Assembly: GCA_016868315.1 (NCBI GenBank)
Contig: VGHE01000011.1
Span: forward strand, 1 to 64,000
From: Betaproteobacteria bacterium
Lineage (GTDB): Bacteria > Bdellovibrionota_B > Oligoflexia > Silvanigrellales > Silvanigrellaceae
Reading direction: 5' to 3'
Length of the DNA: 64,000 nucleotides
Positions 1-8,881 of this stretch are shown here, piece after piece. Both the position numbers and the translations under genes were made by a program. The notes beneath the pieces are model-generated. The model saw only the letters and a list, made by a program, of their open reading frames with translations. It made no database searches and was not told the origin of the DNA. Position 1 is the first letter of the stretch. Each line of letters opens with the position of its first letter.

Positions 1-812
1 ATCGAATTGCTCAAAGAAGCTTTATCAATTTGACCCGAGTCTCGCTGCGTCTGAAGCGCGGTTGAAAGCAAAATTCCGTTGTTGAACGCAGAAAACGCAA
101 ACTCAGTTTGCTTCAATCCAGCATCAGCGGAGGCATCGACTTTATTCGCAACAAAAAGCGCATCTGCCAAGAACGGCTGGAGAGAGAGAAAGGTTTCGGT
201 TTTGAGTTTGACCAAACGCGCTTCGAGCTCCTTCACCTGATTTTTTGTCTCAGGACGAACGTCAGGAAGCACTCCGTTTTGCGGTTCAAGACCAGCTCGA
301 TTCACGACAGCGGCAAGAGTAAACAGCCCCCGCGCCAAAGAGTTGTTGATGCCAAAGAGCTCAGGACGCAGCGCAAAAGCCTGGGGCACAGGCAGGCGAC
401 CAACGTCCTGCAGGTAGCGCAGCGTTTGAATGTCAAACACAATAATTGCACGCCGCAACGCAAGAATAGCCTCACTGAAGGTCGCAGTATCGATTTTCGT
501 GGCCTTAAGGTCGACAAGGATTTCAAGTCCAGTCTTCACCAAATCAGCTTGTTCTTTGCGATCGGTTTTTTTTGCGGCTGCCTCGATAACGAAGTACTCC
601 AAAGACTCCAAAACAGACGCATCAAGTCCGCGTGAGACCGAGGTGTAGAGAACATCGAGAGTGGAGTTGACAGCGCTCAGGGTGGTCAGAATATTTTGCG
701 CCGCTTTTGGTTTTTCGTCGACCGTTCCGCTAAGCTCTTTCTTAGGAAAAAGGGAACAGGAGACGCAAGTCAACGCAATGAACGTGACCAGCATCATCCG
801 CAATCGGGACAA
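1..812 (-). CDS. Putative lipoprotein, 3' end outside window
   Basis: The reading frame stays open from about 833 down to base 1, so the C-terminus is missing. The N-terminus has an Arg-containing n-region (SRLRMM), a hydrophobic stretch (LVTFIALT) and a Cys in CVSC, which fits a type II (lipoprotein) signal although the lipobox is imperfect. I chose the TTG at 812 because AGGA lies 5 bases upstream; ATG at 797 and GTG at 833 are alternatives. The remaining part is mostly helical with no motif I recognise. Its 5' end overlaps the start proposed for the plus-strand neighbour by about 35 bases, so one of the two starts is probably misplaced. Function unknown. Confidence 0.7.
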   Translation of the reverse strand, partial: MSRLRMMLVTFIALTCVSCSLFPKKELSGTVDEKPKAAQNILTTLSAVNSTLDVLYTSVSRGLDASVLESLEYFVIEAAAKKTDRKEQADLVKTGLEILVDLKATKIDTATFSEAILALRRAIIVFDIQTLRYLQDVGRLPVPQAFALRPELFGINNSLARGLFTLAAVVNRAGLEPQNGVLPDVRPETKNQVKELEARLVKLKTETFLSLQPFLADALFVANKVDASADAGLKQTEFAFSAFNNGILLSTALQTQRDSGQIDKASLSNS

Positions 813-2541
813 GACTGTCCTAGAGTCAGACACGGCCTGTTTCCAAGGCCGCGATACGACACGGCGCACTTTCTCTACCTCCCTGAAATCACTATCGGCG
901 GCTTCGGATCAAACTTATGGGTCAGGGCGGGTTCGTGGATGGTTTTTTCCAAGCATCGCCCCCACGGCAGGGCTGCTAGCCTTCCTCGCATGCTGTTTTT
1001 CCCAATCAGTACGGGCACAAACATCTCAGGGGATTGACCTGAGAATTGAAATCGAGCCGTCTTTGTACTCGAGCACGCTGTGTCAAAAACTTGTCGCTCT
1101 GCACAAAGACCGTAAGCTCGCACCCTGGGGGATGACCTTCGCAAGACCCTCGCACCTGTGCACCTATCCTGGAGTGGTTTCGAAGGCCTACAGTATGAAC
1201 ATGTGGCGTCTTGTGGTGAGCGAATCATTCAATGGCTTGCTCTTCAGCATGTGCCGTTCCGTGCGTCGGTCAGGCGTCTTGCGAGAGGATTGCCCCTGGA
1301 ATGTTAATATAGAAAAGCCGCGCAACTGGCGTGAGAAACTCGTCTCAGACAACTTTCTTTTTCTCGTTATGGCCGGGCTTCAAGAACAACTTCCGATCCG
1401 CGATTTCCATCGACGTGGCGTGAATCTCTCACGCCCTGAGCCGCGCTTGAAGTCGGAGAGGCTCGAGAATCCTCCGCAAATGGTGCGGGGCAGATTGAAT
1501 TTCGATGCGGGCACAGGACGTATGCTGTTCTTTCCGTTGACTCGTCCTGCAGAGCAGAGTGTCTACTCCGATGTTGCGCACTGGTGGTTTCAGACCGAAG
1601 CGCGCACCCAACGCTTCGCCGCATTCGAGGAACTGTTAAGAGAAGAAGGGTATACACCTCTGAAGGAGCTCCCTCTTCCACCGGCCGTGCCAGCGAAGCC
1701 CGAGCCGCCTCCTCCGCTCGCAGCGCCGCGGCATACTCCACCCAAACCACTCGTCAGTGCACCTCTCGACGATCCGCCGCAATCCAAAAAAGCGGAGCCC
1801 GCACAAACGACACTCATTCCAGACTCATTCTGGCCGGGTCTGTGGAGCTCGCGCGCAACTCTCGCAGGTCTGCCCGTCTCCGAGGAAATGAGCGCGCGCC
1901 TTTCATCGAATCTGACCGTCCAATTCGATGCGCGCCATCCACTGTGGGAGTTCCTTTCAACAGGTCTTGCAGTGGCGTACCAACAAGAGAGCGAACGCGC
2001 TGACCTGCGCGTAAACACATCACTGACCGGACAAACACAATCGGCGCTGGGAACACGCAAAACTCTTCGAGTTGCCGGACAACTGAACACGTTCTTTGCT
2101 TGTGGTGCATCTATTTGTCGGCTGGGCGCAAACGCTGGACTTATGCAGTTGAAGTCAACCTGGGAATTTGATCGCGAGCGCACAACTTTGAAGGTCTGGA
2201 CGCCAGAGGGTTCGGGCGACTTTGTTGAGCCTTGGTTCGAAATAGAACCCTCAGAAGGGCAGGGAGGCGGTCCGGCTGGGATGCTCTCATTTGTCAGTCA
2301 TCGTCTTGGAGACGCGCAACTCACGAGTCTTTCGGCAGAGGGCGGTTGGATTTGGAGGCCTGAATCGAGCCTCTGGGATTTGGGTCTCGTTAAGGTGACT
2401 GGCTGGCAAACACTTCTTGGGTACAAAGGCGGAATCATCAAAAAATCGGGCGAGCCCCAAGCCGACGAACTGGGAACAGAGCTGCTTGTGAACACATTTT
2501 GGTTCGGTATCAGAGCACATCTAGACGAAGTGCTGGACTGA
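778..2541 (+). CDS. Secreted or membrane-anchored protein of unknown function
   Basis: About 587 residues from ATG 778. A hydrophobic segment about 55 residues in, ending SVRA before a Gln, looks like a signal peptide or anchor. No in-frame ATG, GTG or TTG lies closer to it, so the long N-terminal lead is real or the start is unusual. A proline-rich linker occurs around residues 310-335 (counting from 778). The C-terminal 200 residues are rich in alternating polar and aromatic residues, possibly beta structure. It diverges from the lipoprotein gene to its left and ends 8 bases before a minus-strand tRNA. No family recognised. The stop is certain; the start is not. Confidence 0.75.
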   Translation: MNVTSIIRNRDKTVLESDTACFQGRDTTRRTFSTSLKSLSAASDQTYGSGRVRGWFFPSIAPTAGLLAFLACCFSQSVRAQTSQGIDLRIEIEPSLYSSTLCQKLVALHKDRKLAPWGMTFARPSHLCTYPGVVSKAYSMNMWRLVVSESFNGLLFSMCRSVRRSGVLREDCPWNVNIEKPRNWREKLVSDNFLFLVMAGLQEQLPIRDFHRRGVNLSRPEPRLKSERLENPPQMVRGRLNFDAGTGRMLFFPLTRPAEQSVYSDVAHWWFQTEARTQRFAAFEELLREEGYTPLKELPLPPAVPAKPEPPPPLAAPRHTPPKPLVSAPLDDPPQSKKAEPAQTTLIPDSFWPGLWSSRATLAGLPVSEEMSARLSSNLTVQFDARHPLWEFLSTGLAVAYQQESERADLRVNTSLTGQTQSALGTRKTLRVAGQLNTFFACGASICRLGANAGLMQLKSTWEFDRERTTLKVWTPEGSGDFVEPWFEIEPSEGQGGGPAGMLSFVSHRLGDAQLTSLSAEGGWIWRPESSLWDLGLVKVTGWQTLLGYKGGIIKKSGEPQADELGTELLVNTFWFGIRAHLDEVLD

Positions 2542-2549
2542 AGGGCGAG

Positions 2550-2626
2550 TGGTGACAGGAGGCGGAATTGAACCGCCGACCTGAGGATTATGAGACCTCC
2601 GCTCTAACCATCTGAGCTACCCTGCC
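2550..2626 (-). tRNA. tRNA with CAU anticodon (Met, or Ile2)
   Basis: The minus strand folds as a complete cloverleaf. The acceptor stem is GGCAGGG paired with TCCTGTC using two G-T pairs. The D arm contains TAGCTCAG, the anticodon loop is CTCATAA (anticodon CAT), the T arm is GGCGG-TTCAATT-CCGCC, the discriminator is A and CCA is encoded. Elongator Met and lysidine-modified Ile2 tRNAs share this anticodon, and sequence alone does not separate them here. The A38-side base pair of the anticodon stem (T31-T39) is mismatched. Confidence 0.95.
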
Positions 2627-2640
2627 ACACGCAGAATGCG

Positions 2641-2670
2641 GCAATAGCCCGAGGCTGAGGGGTTCGTCAA
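2641..2670 (-). promoter_or_regulatory. Probable promoter of the CAU tRNA
   Basis: On the minus strand TTGACG (2670-2665) is followed after 18 bases by TATTGC (2646-2641), which ends 15 bases before the tRNA 5' end. The tRNA-Val gene has the same layout (TTGACT, 18 bases, weak -10), which strengthens both calls. The -10 box is poor. An 8-bp inverted repeat (CTGAGGGG 2655-2662 / CCCCTCAG 2687-2694) overlaps the -35 area; it has no T-run and could be an operator or chance. Confidence 0.45.
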
Positions 2671-2724
2671 GCAGGATGAGCCTCCGCCCCTCAGTGCGCA
2701 GCGGAACAGCTCAAATCACTGAAA

Positions 2725-5433
2725 TCACTCAGCCGCCGCAGACTCCGACTTGGCTGTCTTCTTGACGACCTTGGCCTTTGTGGTTGGCTTTTTAGCTCGG
2801 GTCTTTGGTTTTTCGTCTTCTCCGAGCAATTTCTTGCGCGATTCGAACTTGAATTCAAAGTTACCGTTGGACTTCAGGTGGAGGCTAGCCGCAAATGGCC
2901 GACCCTTTTTCGATTTGAAATCGGTGATAGGAGGGGTCATGCCCGTGATTACGAAAGACTTGAATTCGTCCCGCGAAACCACATGCCCGCACAGGGTTTT
3001 GGGCATACGTGCCATCAATTTCTTTGGCTTTTTGGCAGCGGTTTTGCGCGCTGTTGTTGGAGTCTTTGTCGATTTTTTGCGTGTGGGCTTTTTATTGGCT
3101 TGAGCTTCCTCGCTGCCTACCGCGGGCTCACCTTGCACACCAAATTCACACATATAAGCATTTTCAGTTTCAATCAGGCGGCCAGGCAGAGCCAAGAAGG
3201 TTTCCGGGAGACTTTCCTCATGCAGCACTTTAACTTCCGCACCCGGCAGCGCCTCCATGGGCTGACCATTTTCATCAGAAAACACCACACCCTTTTCCGT
3301 GACCGTGAGAAAACTCGAATAGGAAGTTCCACTCAAGGTTGAGAATTCTACTGGCCCCACTGTTTTATGGCTAAGAATGTCATGAATCAGGCTACGATCC
3401 ATATACCGCTGATTCTTTTCCTTCCAGATAATAAAATTGCAATCATCCTTCTGGTTGCATTTATAGCCCCAGAAAGACTCATAGACAGTGCCTTTCTTAC
3501 ATGCCGGACAAGAGCCCAAAGCCGGTTCCGTAGCGTAGAGCGCTTCGTAATCGAAGCTCCGAGTCTTCTCGACAATTTCTCGGGTGTAATCGGCCATCTC
3601 TTTCATGAAGTCACGGCGGCTCTTTGCGCCACGCTCCATTTGCTTCAAAGAGAATTCCATTTCACCAGTGAGTTCAACACTCGCAAGACCATCTACAGGC
3701 ACACGATTCAGCACGTCGAGCAGACGCATACCTTTCGAGGTGGCGCGCAGAGCCTTGCCACTGCGAGCAACGTACTCTTTACCGATCAGGTTTTCGATGA
3801 TGTCGGCGCGTGTCGCAGGCGTACCAATGCCCTTATCTTGGAGCGCATCAGCGAGATTCTCATCTTCCACCGTGCGGCCACAGTGCTCCATGAGGCTGAG
3901 CAATTTCGCTTCACTCAACCGTGGCGGCGGCTTTGTTGCGGCCTCTTGGGATTGAAGTTCTTCGGTCTTGACCGCAACAGTCGCTTGAGGATTCTTAGCA
4001 TCGAGTTTCGGCAAGCTCGATTCGTCTTCAGTGTCTTTGCCATAAACTTCACGCCAACCCTGCTCTTGGAGGTCAGATACGCGAGTTCTGAAGTGCTGGC
4101 TGGAAATTTTTGTGATGCGCTCAACTTTTGCCCAAACAGCCGGTGGCATGAATGCGGCAAGAAAACGCTTAGAGACGAGATCGAAAATACGCTGATCATC
4201 GCCTTCAAGGGCAGACGCCGGAACCTCGCCCGTAGGAATGATAGCAAAGTGGTCAGAGATTCCTTTGTTGTTGAAGACGCGATCTTTGTTTAAAAGTCCA
4301 CGACTCAAAATCCGCCGACTCACGCCCGCGACGTCGAGCTTTGAATCGCCATATTTTTTTAGAATACCGAGCACATTTTCAACATAATCTTCGGGAAGAT
4401 TTTTGGAATCCGTACGCGGATAGGTCAGGATCTTGTGTTTTTCATAGAGACGCTGAGCCGCTTGCAGCGTGCGACTCGCGGGCATGCCAAAGCGACGGTT
4501 GGCCTCACGTTGCAACGTTGTAAGGTCGAACATTTGCGGTGCAATTTCCTTGGATTCCTTGCGTATTTCAGAGGCTGTTGCCACTGACTTGTTCGCATTC
4601 AATTCTGCGAGAATTTTTTCGAGCTGCTGCTTCGAGAAAATACGATCTTCTTTTTCACGAATGGCTGCATCTTCTTCATCGGCCACGGCCTTCTTGAAAT
4701 TAGGATCGAACCACTGCCCCGAGTACTCGTGCGTGTCGGTTGAAAAGCGACCTTCAATTGTCCAAAAGGGCTCTGGGCGATGCTTCAATATTTCATTTTC
4801 GCGCCTCACAATGAGCGCAAGGGTAGGGGTTTGGACTCGACCCACACTCCAGCTCACGCCCTTTTGTGCTTTGGGCTTGAGGCGACGCGTGACCGCTCGG
4901 GTCGCATTCATACCAATCAACCAATCGCTTTCGGCGCGGCAACGTGCGGCGTCGCCAAGGTGGTCGAAATCTTTGCCTTCACGCAGCGACTTAAACTCTT
5001 TGCGGATGGCATCGTGGGTCATGCTCTGGAGCCACAACCGTCGCATGGGCTTCTTCACACCGGAGTAGTCGTAGAGCTCACGGAAAATGAGTTCACCTTC
5101 ACGCCCGGCATCGCATGCATTAATGAGGCCAACAACAGCCGCTTTGTTCGCCAGAGTTTTGATGACGTCGAGACGCTCCTTCTGGCCGTCCTTGGGTTTG
5201 TATTCAAAGCGATCGGGGAGAATTGGAAGATCCTGCAGAAGCCATCTTTTGTACTTGGGGTCGAGATCCTCTGGAGAAAGCAATTCAACCAGGTGGCCGA
5301 CGGCCCAGGTCATATAGTATGAGTCACTCTCGTAGTAATCGGACTTCTTCTCAAAGCCGCCGATAGCCTTGGCAATATCACCAGCAACGCTGGGTTTCTC
5401 TGTGATGACAAGCCACTTACCGCTTCCGCTCAT
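2725..5433 (-). CDS. topB: DNA topoisomerase III (type IA)
   Basis: 902 residues. It relaxes and decatenates DNA by nicking one strand through a tyrosine. The N-terminal Toprim domain begins with ITEKPSVA, typical of TopB, and has the acidic DAGREGE motif at about 108-114. The active-site Tyr is about residue 338 in TYPRTDS. After the core come a Cys4 zinc finger (CPAC...CNQKDDC), a Lys/Thr/Pro-rich low-complexity stretch, a topoisomerase C-terminal repeat-like segment (GRPFAASLHL) and a basic tail. It is longer than typical 600-750 residue TopB proteins because of this tail. ATG overlaps the stop of the upstream lipoprotein gene (ATGA), placing it last in a three-gene operon. Confidence 0.93.
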   Translation of the reverse strand: MSGSGKWLVITEKPSVAGDIAKAIGGFEKKSDYYESDSYYMTWAVGHLVELLSPEDLDPKYKRWLLQDLPILPDRFEYKPKDGQKERLDVIKTLANKAAVVGLINACDAGREGELIFRELYDYSGVKKPMRRLWLQSMTHDAIRKEFKSLREGKDFDHLGDAARCRAESDWLIGMNATRAVTRRLKPKAQKGVSWSVGRVQTPTLALIVRRENEILKHRPEPFWTIEGRFSTDTHEYSGQWFDPNFKKAVADEEDAAIREKEDRIFSKQQLEKILAELNANKSVATASEIRKESKEIAPQMFDLTTLQREANRRFGMPASRTLQAAQRLYEKHKILTYPRTDSKNLPEDYVENVLGILKKYGDSKLDVAGVSRRILSRGLLNKDRVFNNKGISDHFAIIPTGEVPASALEGDDQRIFDLVSKRFLAAFMPPAVWAKVERITKISSQHFRTRVSDLQEQGWREVYGKDTEDESSLPKLDAKNPQATVAVKTEELQSQEAATKPPPRLSEAKLLSLMEHCGRTVEDENLADALQDKGIGTPATRADIIENLIGKEYVARSGKALRATSKGMRLLDVLNRVPVDGLASVELTGEMEFSLKQMERGAKSRRDFMKEMADYTREIVEKTRSFDYEALYATEPALGSCPACKKGTVYESFWGYKCNQKDDCNFIIWKEKNQRYMDRSLIHDILSHKTVGPVEFSTLSGTSYSSFLTVTEKGVVFSDENGQPMEALPGAEVKVLHEESLPETFLALPGRLIETENAYMCEFGVQGEPAVGSEEAQANKKPTRKKSTKTPTTARKTAAKKPKKLMARMPKTLCGHVVSRDEFKSFVITGMTPPITDFKSKKGRPFAASLHLKSNGNFEFKFESRKKLLGEDEKPKTRAKKPTTKAKVVKKTAKSESAAAE

Positions 5434-6098
5434 TCGTTCGTTCCTTTTTGAGAGCTGTTGCTCATGCGTGCCCGGAGAATCTCGGCCACGGGCTGAACCT
5501 CGGCCTGACCGCTGAGTTTAAGAGAGTCCACCACCAAGGCAAGGACGTCGTCAAAACCGTCTAGATTGAGCCGCAGCAAGACGTATACGCTATAGCTTGT
5601 GCGAGAGCCATTGGGTGATGGCTTGCGCAACAGCTCCCAATAGACATCCTTGAGCTCCAGCTCAGGACATGAATCACTTTTGCCGAGCTGCTCGAGAGCG
5701 GCATCTATGGCCTTCTGACCTTCCGGGCTCAATGGATTCTTTTTCCGCTCTTCCGACTTTTTGGCAGTTTCATTTTTTTTGTTGGCCTCCACCCACTCAC
5801 CCACCGCAGAATCGACTTCTGTGCGCATGCGCGCTGCCAGAATCGGGCAGTGTGCGGCCAGTGCTGAGGATTGGGTTTGGCGTATTCCGAGATCAAGCCT
5901 TTGAATTTCGCTCTTCTCATAGGTGAACCATTTTTCGGAGCGCGGCTCAACTTCATTCAGTTGAGTCACCCACTTGGGTCGCCCACGTTCACTGCGCTCG
6001 AGAACAACTGCCTCGGGCGGCGCCTCGGTGGTCACACAACCTAGACTCGCTACGAGCAGGAGGATGGAACACACTCCTGTGAGAGACTTCAACCACAT
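5430..6098 (-). CDS. Lipoprotein of unknown function
   Basis: 222 residues from the ATG at 6098, which shares one base with the upstream stop (TGATG) and has AAGGAAG about 10 bases upstream; longer in-frame extensions would run into the neighbour. The N-terminus MWLKSL plus a hydrophobic stretch ends in VASLGC, a clear lipobox. The mature part has a charged Lys/Glu-rich helix around 115-135 and a beta-rich C-terminal section. The segment DLGIRQTQSSALAAHC could be a small conserved core, but I cannot name the family. It sits between a phosphatase gene and topB and is coupled to both; no functional link is evident. Confidence 0.85.
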   Translation of the reverse strand: MWLKSLTGVCSILLLVASLGCVTTEAPPEAVVLERSERGRPKWVTQLNEVEPRSEKWFTYEKSEIQRLDLGIRQTQSSALAAHCPILAARMRTEVDSAVGEWVEANKKNETAKKSEERKKNPLSPEGQKAIDAALEQLGKSDSCPELELKDVYWELLRKPSPNGSRTSYSVYVLLRLNLDGFDDVLALVVDSLKLSGQAEVQPVAEILRARMSNSSQKGTNE

Positions 6099-6922
6099 CA
6101 AACACCACTTCCTTTCAGAATCTCGAGCACATCCTCGACCGCCTGAGGTCTGCCTTTTAGATCCAATGCATAGGCAACACTGCTTCCGCGTTCGAGCTTC
6201 GCCGTTGTGGGGGAGCGATTCCATGCGTGAATAGCAAACCCAGCCTCGGGAAGAATCACATGGAACGGTGCCACATCCCAAATTTCAACCTTTGGATCGA
6301 CGAACGCACGCACCGAACCATTGAGCAGCATGTAATAACCCAATGCATCGGGGTATGTCCTCGCCTTGATGGACTCTGTATAGAATTTGGGCACGAGCTG
6401 CCCAACATTCTCCATTGCGAAGCGATAGGGATCGGCTGTCGCCACAAGCTCGATGGCATCTTGTCCGATGCGTTCCGAACGTACGTAAGGAATGTTGTTG
6501 ATCCAAACCCCACACCCACGCTCGGCGCTCATCACAATTCCCATTTCAGGCAGTGCGGCGAACCCGATATGGGGAACACCGTTCTTCAAAACAGCAATCA
6601 AAGACGAATAGAACGGCACGCCGTGCACAAAACTAAACGTGCCGTCGATGGGATCGAGTATCCAGGTCCATTGGTTCTCTCCACCTGCGTGCGCTGCGGG
6701 CTGCTCTCCCCCTTCCTCCTCACCCACGATGTGGTGATCGGGAAACGCTGCTTGGATCATTGAGCGCAGTTCTTTTTCGATGGCGAGATCGGCCTCTGTG
6801 ACCCAGGTTTTGTCGCCCTTGCGCAGCCGACCGACGGGTTTTCGGCTGAACTCCAGGCACAGGGCAACGGAACGCTGCATACACTGGCGAGCAAATTCAT
6901 ACACTTGTGTGTGGCTGGACAT
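6098..6922 (-). CDS. Inositol-monophosphatase family phosphatase, possibly histidinol-phosphatase
   Basis: 274 residues. Mg2+-dependent phosphomonoesterase fold. The metal-binding motifs are all present: GEEEGG near residue 67, DPIDGT at about 90-95 and IWDVAP at about 214-219. ATG 6922 has GGAAG 6 bases upstream. The family includes inositol phosphatases, CysQ and the HisN-type histidinol-phosphatase. Because hisF and hisH lie 2 kb away, a HisN role is possible, but substrate cannot be read from the sequence and the gene is cotranscribed with an unrelated lipoprotein and topB. The family call is firm, the substrate is inference. Confidence 0.9.
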   Translation of the reverse strand: MSSHTQVYEFARQCMQRSVALCLEFSRKPVGRLRKGDKTWVTEADLAIEKELRSMIQAAFPDHHIVGEEEGGEQPAAHAGGENQWTWILDPIDGTFSFVHGVPFYSSLIAVLKNGVPHIGFAALPEMGIVMSAERGCGVWINNIPYVRSERIGQDAIELVATADPYRFAMENVGQLVPKFYTESIKARTYPDALGYYMLLNGSVRAFVDPKVEIWDVAPFHVILPEAGFAIHAWNRSPTTAKLERGSSVAYALDLKGRPQAVEDVLEILKGSGV

Positions 6923-6998
6923 CACCGACTTCCCCTATTAGGTTCCCGAACCAACTTGCATGAACTTACAGACTGTCTGCAACCCCGGGAAGTCCAAC

Positions 6999-7544
6999 AT
7001 GGATCTGACACTGCCCCTAGAGAGCCTCCGGTACCTGCAAACAAATCAGGCATTTCTTGGAAGAGAGTTTCTCACCTGGATTTGGTACTACACAGAATCT
7101 GGCAAACACGAAATCAACCTAGGTGAACTTGGCATCTACAAGCTCTACGTCGACGACAGGCTTGTCCTGAGCTCCAGCTCAGGTTCGGCTCACGAACAGG
7201 CTCTGCGCGGCGGTACGCCTGCCTACGCTGCCGAAGCGCTGGTCGCACTTCAGTCCGGCAAGCTTGTGCAAGAGGCAAAATTCATTTTGCAAGACAACGA
7301 ACGCCAATGGATGTGGTCGATGCGTGCCGACGATCTTTCGCTGCGTGGTGTGCGCCTTCCGAGCATGCAAGCCCCCGACGCATCCACACACATGCAGGCA
7401 AGAATTGCGAATACGCAATTGCTGGTCGATGTCGTCGAGACACTCTTCAAACAGTACCTCGAACTCAGGCTGTCAGAAAAATTCACCCAGGAATTGCAAC
7501 GCATTCAAGATTGGATGCAAAGTAAGCATGCCAATTTGGGCTGA
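6999..7544 (+). CDS. RdgC-like domain protein
   Basis: 181 residues from ATG 6999 (GGGAAG about 7 bases upstream); ATG 6960 is an in-frame alternative. The N-terminal segment AFLGREFLTWIWY matches a motif I associate with deltaproteobacterial proteins annotated as recombination-associated RdgC. The rest has matching features: a short strand-rich middle, a GKLVQEAKFIL strand and a long C-terminal helix with LFKQYLELRLSEKF. It is shorter than enterobacterial RdgC (about 300 residues). No signal peptide, so it is cytoplasmic. It diverges from the phosphatase operon. The family assignment rests on memory of the motif and needs a profile search. Confidence 0.6.
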   Translation: MDLTLPLESLRYLQTNQAFLGREFLTWIWYYTESGKHEINLGELGIYKLYVDDRLVLSSSSGSAHEQALRGGTPAYAAEALVALQSGKLVQEAKFILQDNERQWMWSMRADDLSLRGVRLPSMQAPDASTHMQARIANTQLLVDVVETLFKQYLELRLSEKFTQELQRIQDWMQSKHANLG

Positions 7545-7575
7545 CACCCTTATTACTCCCGCATCAGGAGTGTGC

Positions 7576-8856
7576 ATGAAACTGGGCATCTCTCTGTTCA
7601 CTCGTCTCTTCGTAACGCTGTTGTTTTTGGCCAGCGTAGCTGTCACTTTCACCTCCGAAGCAACTGCATATCCGGTTGTGCTCAACTCAAATCAGGTGTC
7701 CAGGTTGCACGGCATTGCGCGCAATCAGCTCATCGCTTTGCGCGCCCACGAACAATCCGGAAAAAGAGTTGCACTGCAGATAGACGAGGTCGAAGACGAC
7801 GCAGCGCTGGTTTTGCGCGAACCTTATGAAACACGCAAACTCCGCAGCAGCCTGCCGCACCCCAAGCGCTCAGATCCCTTTTCAGGCCGACTCCAGTCCG
7901 TGCATCGACTTGTGCTTGACGATCGCGACTTCGCAACCTGCAACGATGAATGCGTAAAACGGCTTCCAGAGACCGTGAAAACTGTATGCGGCACACCCGA
8001 CTCAGCCATTCTTTTAAAGATCACACTGGCCGACACCCAAAAACATGCATTCATCGCTGATTGTGGCATGCAAATGAGCGTGTTCCCAACACGCGAAATA
8101 AAATTCGATACAGCCACTCAGAAAATCAGCACACCGTATTATGAGTACAGTTATCAGTCCGAAAAAAACGTGTTCTTCAACTCAATCAAGAGCACAAAAG
8201 GAACCGCGCCAATTCTCTCAAGCAGTGAGCTGAAGGCATATCTGAAGCCTAAATACCTCTTCAACATGAAGTTCAAAGACGACGATCTCGTTTCTCAGAT
8301 AACAAGTTTGTCAAAAGGTTCACAAAGCCTCAGTCTTGAGGTTGCAGTGGCTCTCAACATTCTAGCCATGAAAATCAACAATCAGATCTGTTGTGATGTT
8401 TCGTTTTTTGAGGACTCACTTTATTTCCCCGTTGTTCTTGATCTTCCCTTCAACGGCGATTCTTTTGCCAAAGGCAGCGGCGTGTTTTTTGGGTTTCAAT
8501 CCGATCCTGGGTCTAAGACTCAACCCGAGTTTGTACCCGCAACCTCGCCCGAAGCGAGTGATGCAATCGTAATTCAACAACAAAAAGAACTTGTGGTCAT
8601 TGGAATGAGAAATCCCAACCGCAAATCAGCCGAACTCGTCCGGCCACAGGTTGTTACTGTTAAAGACATGGAAAAATTAAAGTTCATGCCTGTTCGCAGT
8701 GGCACAGGCATCTTCTACGACATTCAGAATGCAAAACAGGGATTCCAGCATTTCAACGTCTGGATGTATTTTGGTGCGGAACAAGACAAAGCCAAACTCA
8801 TTGACTATGCCCAGCACGGCCCAAGGGTGAGCGTGGAAAGCGTAACAATCCGCTGA
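7576..8856 (+). CDS. Exported protein of unknown function
   Basis: 426 residues from ATG 7576, preceded by CAGGAG at 6 bases. The signal peptide has n-region MKLGISLFTR, a hydrophobic core and a likely cut after SEATA. The mature protein contains six or more cysteines, including CNDEC and an adjacent CC pair near residue 275, suggesting disulfides. No repeats or catalytic motif recognised. It follows the RdgC-like gene after 31 bases and ends convergently with hisF, 25 bases away. Function unknown. Confidence 0.82.
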   Translation: MKLGISLFTRLFVTLLFLASVAVTFTSEATAYPVVLNSNQVSRLHGIARNQLIALRAHEQSGKRVALQIDEVEDDAALVLREPYETRKLRSSLPHPKRSDPFSGRLQSVHRLVLDDRDFATCNDECVKRLPETVKTVCGTPDSAILLKITLADTQKHAFIADCGMQMSVFPTREIKFDTATQKISTPYYEYSYQSEKNVFFNSIKSTKGTAPILSSSELKAYLKPKYLFNMKFKDDDLVSQITSLSKGSQSLSLEVAVALNILAMKINNQICCDVSFFEDSLYFPVVLDLPFNGDSFAKGSGVFFGFQSDPGSKTQPEFVPATSPEASDAIVIQQQKELVVIGMRNPNRKSAELVRPQVVTVKDMEKLKFMPVRSGTGIFYDIQNAKQGFQHFNVWMYFGAEQDKAKLIDYAQHGPRVSVESVTIR

Positions 8857-8881
8857 GAATTGGCATACACATTGAACAACG

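Noticed and set aside
108-635. Plus-strand frame of 175 codons near the left edge
   Set aside because: The minus strand carries a lipoprotein reading frame with signal peptide through this stretch; the plus frame lacks an SD and domain features.
3367-4293. Plus-strand frame of 308 codons within topB
   Set aside because: It is antisense to the conserved topB core and reads as Arg/Phe/Leu-rich noise.
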